From Neckera pumila (lineage: Eukaryota; Streptophyta; Bryopsida; Hypnales; Neckeraceae): DNA of 64,000 nt. The notes beneath the pieces were generated by a model. The model was not told the DNA's origin, ran no database searches, and was given only the letters and a program-made list of their open reading frames with translations. Position numbers and translations under genes: made by a program. The stretch spans positions 12,230,065 to 12,294,064 of the forward strand of contig OZ018416.1 of NCBI GenBank assembly GCA_963969595.1. The letters are read 5' to 3'. This document shows positions 60,139 to 64,000 of this stretch, one piece after another. The stretch's first letter is position 1. Every line of letters begins with the position of its first letter.

Positions 60139-61356
60139 CCATATTGCATTGTTTTTTCCATATTGCATTTCTGTTGACAGAACGTTGTGCACGTATTACC
60201 ATATGTATTTCAATATTCCTAGGAACCAATATTGAATCCTAGCAGGCAGGGGAAACCATCAATCTTCCCTAGTGCGTGACCTTGTAATCTCCCCTTTCTA
60301 CCCTCTAATCGATTTCCCAATTTGTCCTAAAGAAATTTTAAAAAAGTAAAAAATAAATCCCTCCAAATATAAGTGTTCCCACCAATTCCCTCTCACCAGA
60401 CCATTTTTATTTATCTATTTATTTAGGGTTTGGTTTTGGACAAACGGCCAGTGAGACCATTTGTGTGCCCTAGCATGAAGCTCACCCAGGTCTCCTCATC
60501 CCACTCAGAGGATCTGATTTTTGAGGATCAATGTACTATACTGTAAAAGTATAAAGTGGTGGAAGTGGTGGTTTATTTTTTAAGAAGCCGAGCAGCGTCC
60601 TTCAGTCACTGGTTGCGTCCATCGGTCGCAGGGAGCGGGACCTTCCTTTTTCCTGGTCTGTCCGTCCTGTCCTTTTTCTCTGACGGAGATCCCGTTCTTT
60701 TGTTCAGAAACGAAACCGCTCTCTCGTTGCTTTTCAGGCTTTCCGCCTTTCCTTGGCTTGGCTTGGGAAGGGGGTCCATTCTGTCAACATACCTTTTGAC
60801 TCCTTGGAAGCGGCCAGCTAGTTCCCAGTGAGAGTGGGCGGGGTATCTTGAGAATGTTGGGTTCTGGCATCATGAGGACCTAGAGTTATCCCCTACATGA
60901 AAAAATTGGAACATGTGTAAAATATGAAAAATTCTACAAGTGTTTCTGAAAAATCTGAGAAAATGTCGTTGTTGACAATTCTGAAATATTCAAATATTAT
61001 TCTTGAGAAAATTTAGAACAAAAGGAATACATTAATCCAAGAATAGACAAAAAAAAAACAAAAAAAAACATTGATGCAGCGAGGAGTGTCAAAAAATTAG
61101 GAAAAATTGTGTGATGAAAGTTAAGAAAATTTGATTATACTGCCAAATTGTCTACATGCCAAAATTAAATTATTTCGTTAGCCGGGTGCCAAATCTGATA
61201 GGAATGTTTTTTGGAAAGAAAAAGGCAATTCAAATCAAAGTACATTAGTACAAAGCTTCGGAAGAGTTGAAAGCAAAAATGGCATTGAATCATTTATGGG
61301 GTACTACTACTTTTAACCTATAGAAGAACTTTTAACCATTAGAGCATTTTAATTCA
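60139..61356. other. Intergenic
   Basis: 60556-60831 is a GC-richer 91-codon open frame on the plus strand with no motif or splice context. The rest is AT-rich with no recognisable features. Confidence 0.4.
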
Positions 61357-62282
61357 TCCCTAAAGTTCCATGATTATATTTTCATAAAAAAACACTCAAA
61401 AACTGCCAGTTTTTGAAAAAGTACCAAATTTTTGTAAAAAAACTTTTTTTGACACATGTAACCGTAGGACCTTGCAGTACACTAGTTTGAAAAGATGTGA
61501 AAAAAAAAATTCAGAAATTTCCACCCTGTGGATTGCAAGATATTGGCAAGATAGTTTTTGTTCTTGCGAAAAATCGGGCAGCAACACTCCACAAGCTCAC
61601 TTTTCTATGAAAAAATGTCTAAAATGGTAGTGCTTCTTTGGTTTCATTCTTCAAGGCAAGTTGGCTACATGCTTGAAAAATTTCACATCATTGGGAATTG
61701 TAAAACATATAGAAAAAAAATGGTAAGTAGGCAGTATTAGAGAATGAGTCAAAATACTAAATTCTTAAGAATTTAATTATGCGATGCCAATCCCAATGGT
61801 TGCAATGGTTGCAATGTTATAATAAACAATCTACATATTACGATTTTGTTTTTTTCAAAAGAAACTGAAAATTGAGCAAGATAAAGGACTTCAAAGTTTA
61901 TTTTAGAATAGAGAATCCATAACTACCCACAAACAAAAAATGCTCATAACTTTTGACTCATTGATAAGAATGGAATGATTCAAAGCTTTCTAAGTATATA
62001 TAACTGTAGAGAACTAATATCAAATTTTTGTTTTTGGAAAAAGTGATTTTTTTTTTTGCCCGGAGTCTCGGACCCGGACTGCCTAGTTACAAAAAAAAGT
62101 AGCATATTAGGCCATAACTTTTTACTCATATTTCCAAGTGTCATGAAATTTATTGCATATGAAAGATATTCCTTGTCACCACCTTCTAGTAAAATTTGGG
62201 CTAAAAATGTGGAAATCTCTAGTCACACATACGTGCCCAAAAAGTTTATGTAGCCAAAAAACGCATGTTGGTCCTTTAGAGG
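61357..62282 (+). mobile_element. ~925-bp TTAA-flanked element (copy 4)
   Basis: The left end TCCCTAAAGTTCC follows a worn TTCA; the right end GGTCCTTTAGAGG precedes TTAA 62283-62286. Internal order as in 32293-33294 (ATGTAACCGTAGGACCTT, GTGGATTGCAAGATAT, CATAACTTTTGACTCA). 926 bp. Confidence 0.7.
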
Positions 62283-62409
62283 TTAACAATGTAAACTTTA
62301 AATGAAAGGAGTAAATTTGTTGAAAAGTTGAATGCAAACATTACGACAAATATCTTAGGGGGTGCTATTTTGTACTTTTAAACCTATAAAAAGAATTCTT
62401 TACTAATAA

Positions 62410-63332
62410 CCCCTAAAGGACCAAGGTGATTTTCCTACCAAAAACCATTCAAAATTGTCATTTTTATTGCAAAGAAAAAAGAGTTTAAATTTTATTTTTT
62501 TTCATATCCAACCGTAAGATCTTATAATTGACTAGTATACAAATATGTGGAAGAAATTTCAGAAACTTTGACCTCGTAGATTGCAAGATATATGCATTTA
62601 AAGTGGAAAAAACAAGTTTTTTTCCACCTTGCTTGACTAGATTATTTGGCTTTGAATCTTTTTAGTTCAAATTTTTTGCACTATTGATTTTGATTTTCTA
62701 CTTATTTATGTTAATTAGTTGAGTTGAAAATCTACCAAAAAAATTTAGGAAAAAAAAGCACTTAATTTTCACTCATTAAATAATTGTTAAGTAGAGGGGG
62801 GTTCAAGATTGAAGAAAAAACTAAATTGTTAATAGCTTTTAGATGGAATTGAATCACAATAATCCCAACGGTAAGATTGTTCTAGCAAAAAAATCTAACC
62901 CTGTCTAACAGAAAATTTCGAAAAATTCTAAAAATTGCATTCAAAAATGAATTCTATAAGTTATTTTTTCATGAAGATGCTTAGATTGCCCAAAAAACTA
63001 AGATTGTCCATAACTTTCTCATATTAGTCCAAACTGAATGAAATGAAGATTCACATGTAAACAAAAATATAATCTTTTAGTCAAAAAATTGAAAAAAAAT
63101 ATATTTTGACTTTTTGTGATTTTTTTTGTGATGCCCGCTGAACTCCAATTTTGCTTATTGTGCCATAACTTTTGCTGCCGGGCATCAATGAAAATAAAAA
63201 TTATATATTCACAAAGCTCTTGCAAAAATATACAACCTCAAAAAATCCCAATATATATTACTAAAAATTGAGACAATAGGAACCTGCCCGGACCCAAATT
63301 GTCCCCTGAGGGGACAACCGGTCCTTTAGGGG
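62410..63332 (+). mobile_element. ~925-bp TTAA-flanked element (copy 5)
   Basis: ATAA 62406-62409 on the left and TTAA 63333-63336 on the right. The ends CCCCTAAAGGACC and GGTCCTTTAGGGG are a perfect 13-bp inverted pair. A palindrome TTGTCCCCTGAGGGGACAA (63299-63317) lies just inside the right end. 923 bp. Confidence 0.85.
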
Positions 63333-63336
63333 TTAA

Positions 63337-64000
63337 AGCAATGTTAGTTAACAACACATAAGAAAATCCTCAATGAAAGGAGTATATTTCATAAGAATAG
63401 AAAAGCATGTATGATCTTTCATCACTTAATTCAAAAGTGATAAGAAATTATGCATGCTCCTTGATTCTTGGGTTGAAAAGGGATGTAGTGGTATCATATG
63501 GACCAGATTGGCTGTTGAGATGGATAAAGTGCATCTAACTTAACAAGCTGCAAAGTTGTGTGACACTTGTTTTTACTAGCTCATTGTTAAGCTATGCTTT
63601 GTAATATCTTGGCATGTAATGCAAAGAGGTCGTAGACCATTCATTTAAACGAATGTGTGCGGATAGAGTCAAAATTTCAATTATTAATTATTAGTGATCA
63701 TTTTTCACTTGTACCCAAACAAAGTTTGTAGAATTTCCAAATAAATTATTTGGGGAGGGGGAGTTTGTGTATTTTTTGTAAACTGTAGCATCGAGTGTAA
63801 AGTTGTAAACATTCCACAAGCATGATTTAAGATCATATTGATAACATTTCAATAGAAGCATACTTGATAGAATTGCTATGGCATACAGAATGAGGTTTTG
63901 CATCAAAAATTCTAAATCTACTATGTCCCTCTTGGTAGGCTCTATTAGAAGAGAATTTGTGTCTATAAATGATAAAGTCTAATTTCTATTTTTTTTCCTT
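63337..64000. other. AT-rich intergenic
   Basis: No gene, repeat end or structured element recognised before the window edge. Confidence 0.4.

Noticed and set aside
60556..60831. 91-codon plus-strand frame in GC-richer DNA
   Set aside because: No homologous motif, no splice signals and isolated from other genes.

Overview
The window looks like nuclear DNA from a land plant. The evidence is several multi-exon genes with GT-AG introns of about 100-900 bp, families typical of plants (RABA-type Rab GTPase, BOU-type mitochondrial carrier, DUF506, AIG2-like, plastid-type membrane proteins), a plant-type tRNA-Gly, and long AT-rich stretches full of small DNA transposons. Compact genes and a retrotransposon-style cytosine methyltransferase relic make a non-seed plant (bryophyte or lycophyte type) my best guess. 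The species cannot be fixed from the sequence.

Genes occupy four islands. (1) 5.8-24 kb: a DUF2232-like polytopic membrane protein (+, last nine exons resolved, 6861-9864); a BOU-like mitochondrial carrier (-, 10575-12128, three exons, 304 aa); a 12-exon gene for a plastid-predicted protein with a PPR-like stretch, a four-cysteine zinc-ribbon-like motif and a membrane/coiled-coil C terminus (+, 13737-19222); and a RABA1-type Rab GTPase (-, 22221-23570, two exons, 217 aa). The carrier and the 12-exon gene are divergent and share a 1.6 kb upstream region. (2) 36.5-38.5 kb: a five-exon AIG2-like (gamma-glutamylcyclotransferase fold) gene (+, 206 aa). (3) 39.6 kb: tRNA-Gly(TCC) on the minus strand. 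(4) 42.6-43.9 kb: a single-exon DUF506 (PDDEXK-like) gene (-, 445 aa). The genes look like unrelated housekeeping functions; I see no pathway cluster.

The rest (0-3.4, 24.8-34, 40-42, 44.7-64 kb) is a mosaic of non-autonomous DNA transposons whose ends can be read directly. They include a decayed Tc1/mariner element with its transposase; a CACTA mini-element with a CCA duplication; an element with an 8-bp duplication; a PIF/Harbinger-like element with TTA duplication; an Emigrant/pogo-like MITE; an element with ~195-bp inverted repeats; and foldback elements. A relic of a C5 cytosine methyltransferase of the retrotransposon-borne type lies near 28 kb.

The most striking pattern is a set of at least four repeat families (about 222, 222, 479 and 925 bp). 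Their copies sit between TTAA tetranucleotides and begin with CC, mostly CCCYTWAAGG-like termini, the signature of piggyBac-type transposition, which is rarely reported in land plants. Copies occur in intergenic DNA and inside introns. No piggyBac transposase is visible here. All homology statements come from reading the sequence; no database search was run.
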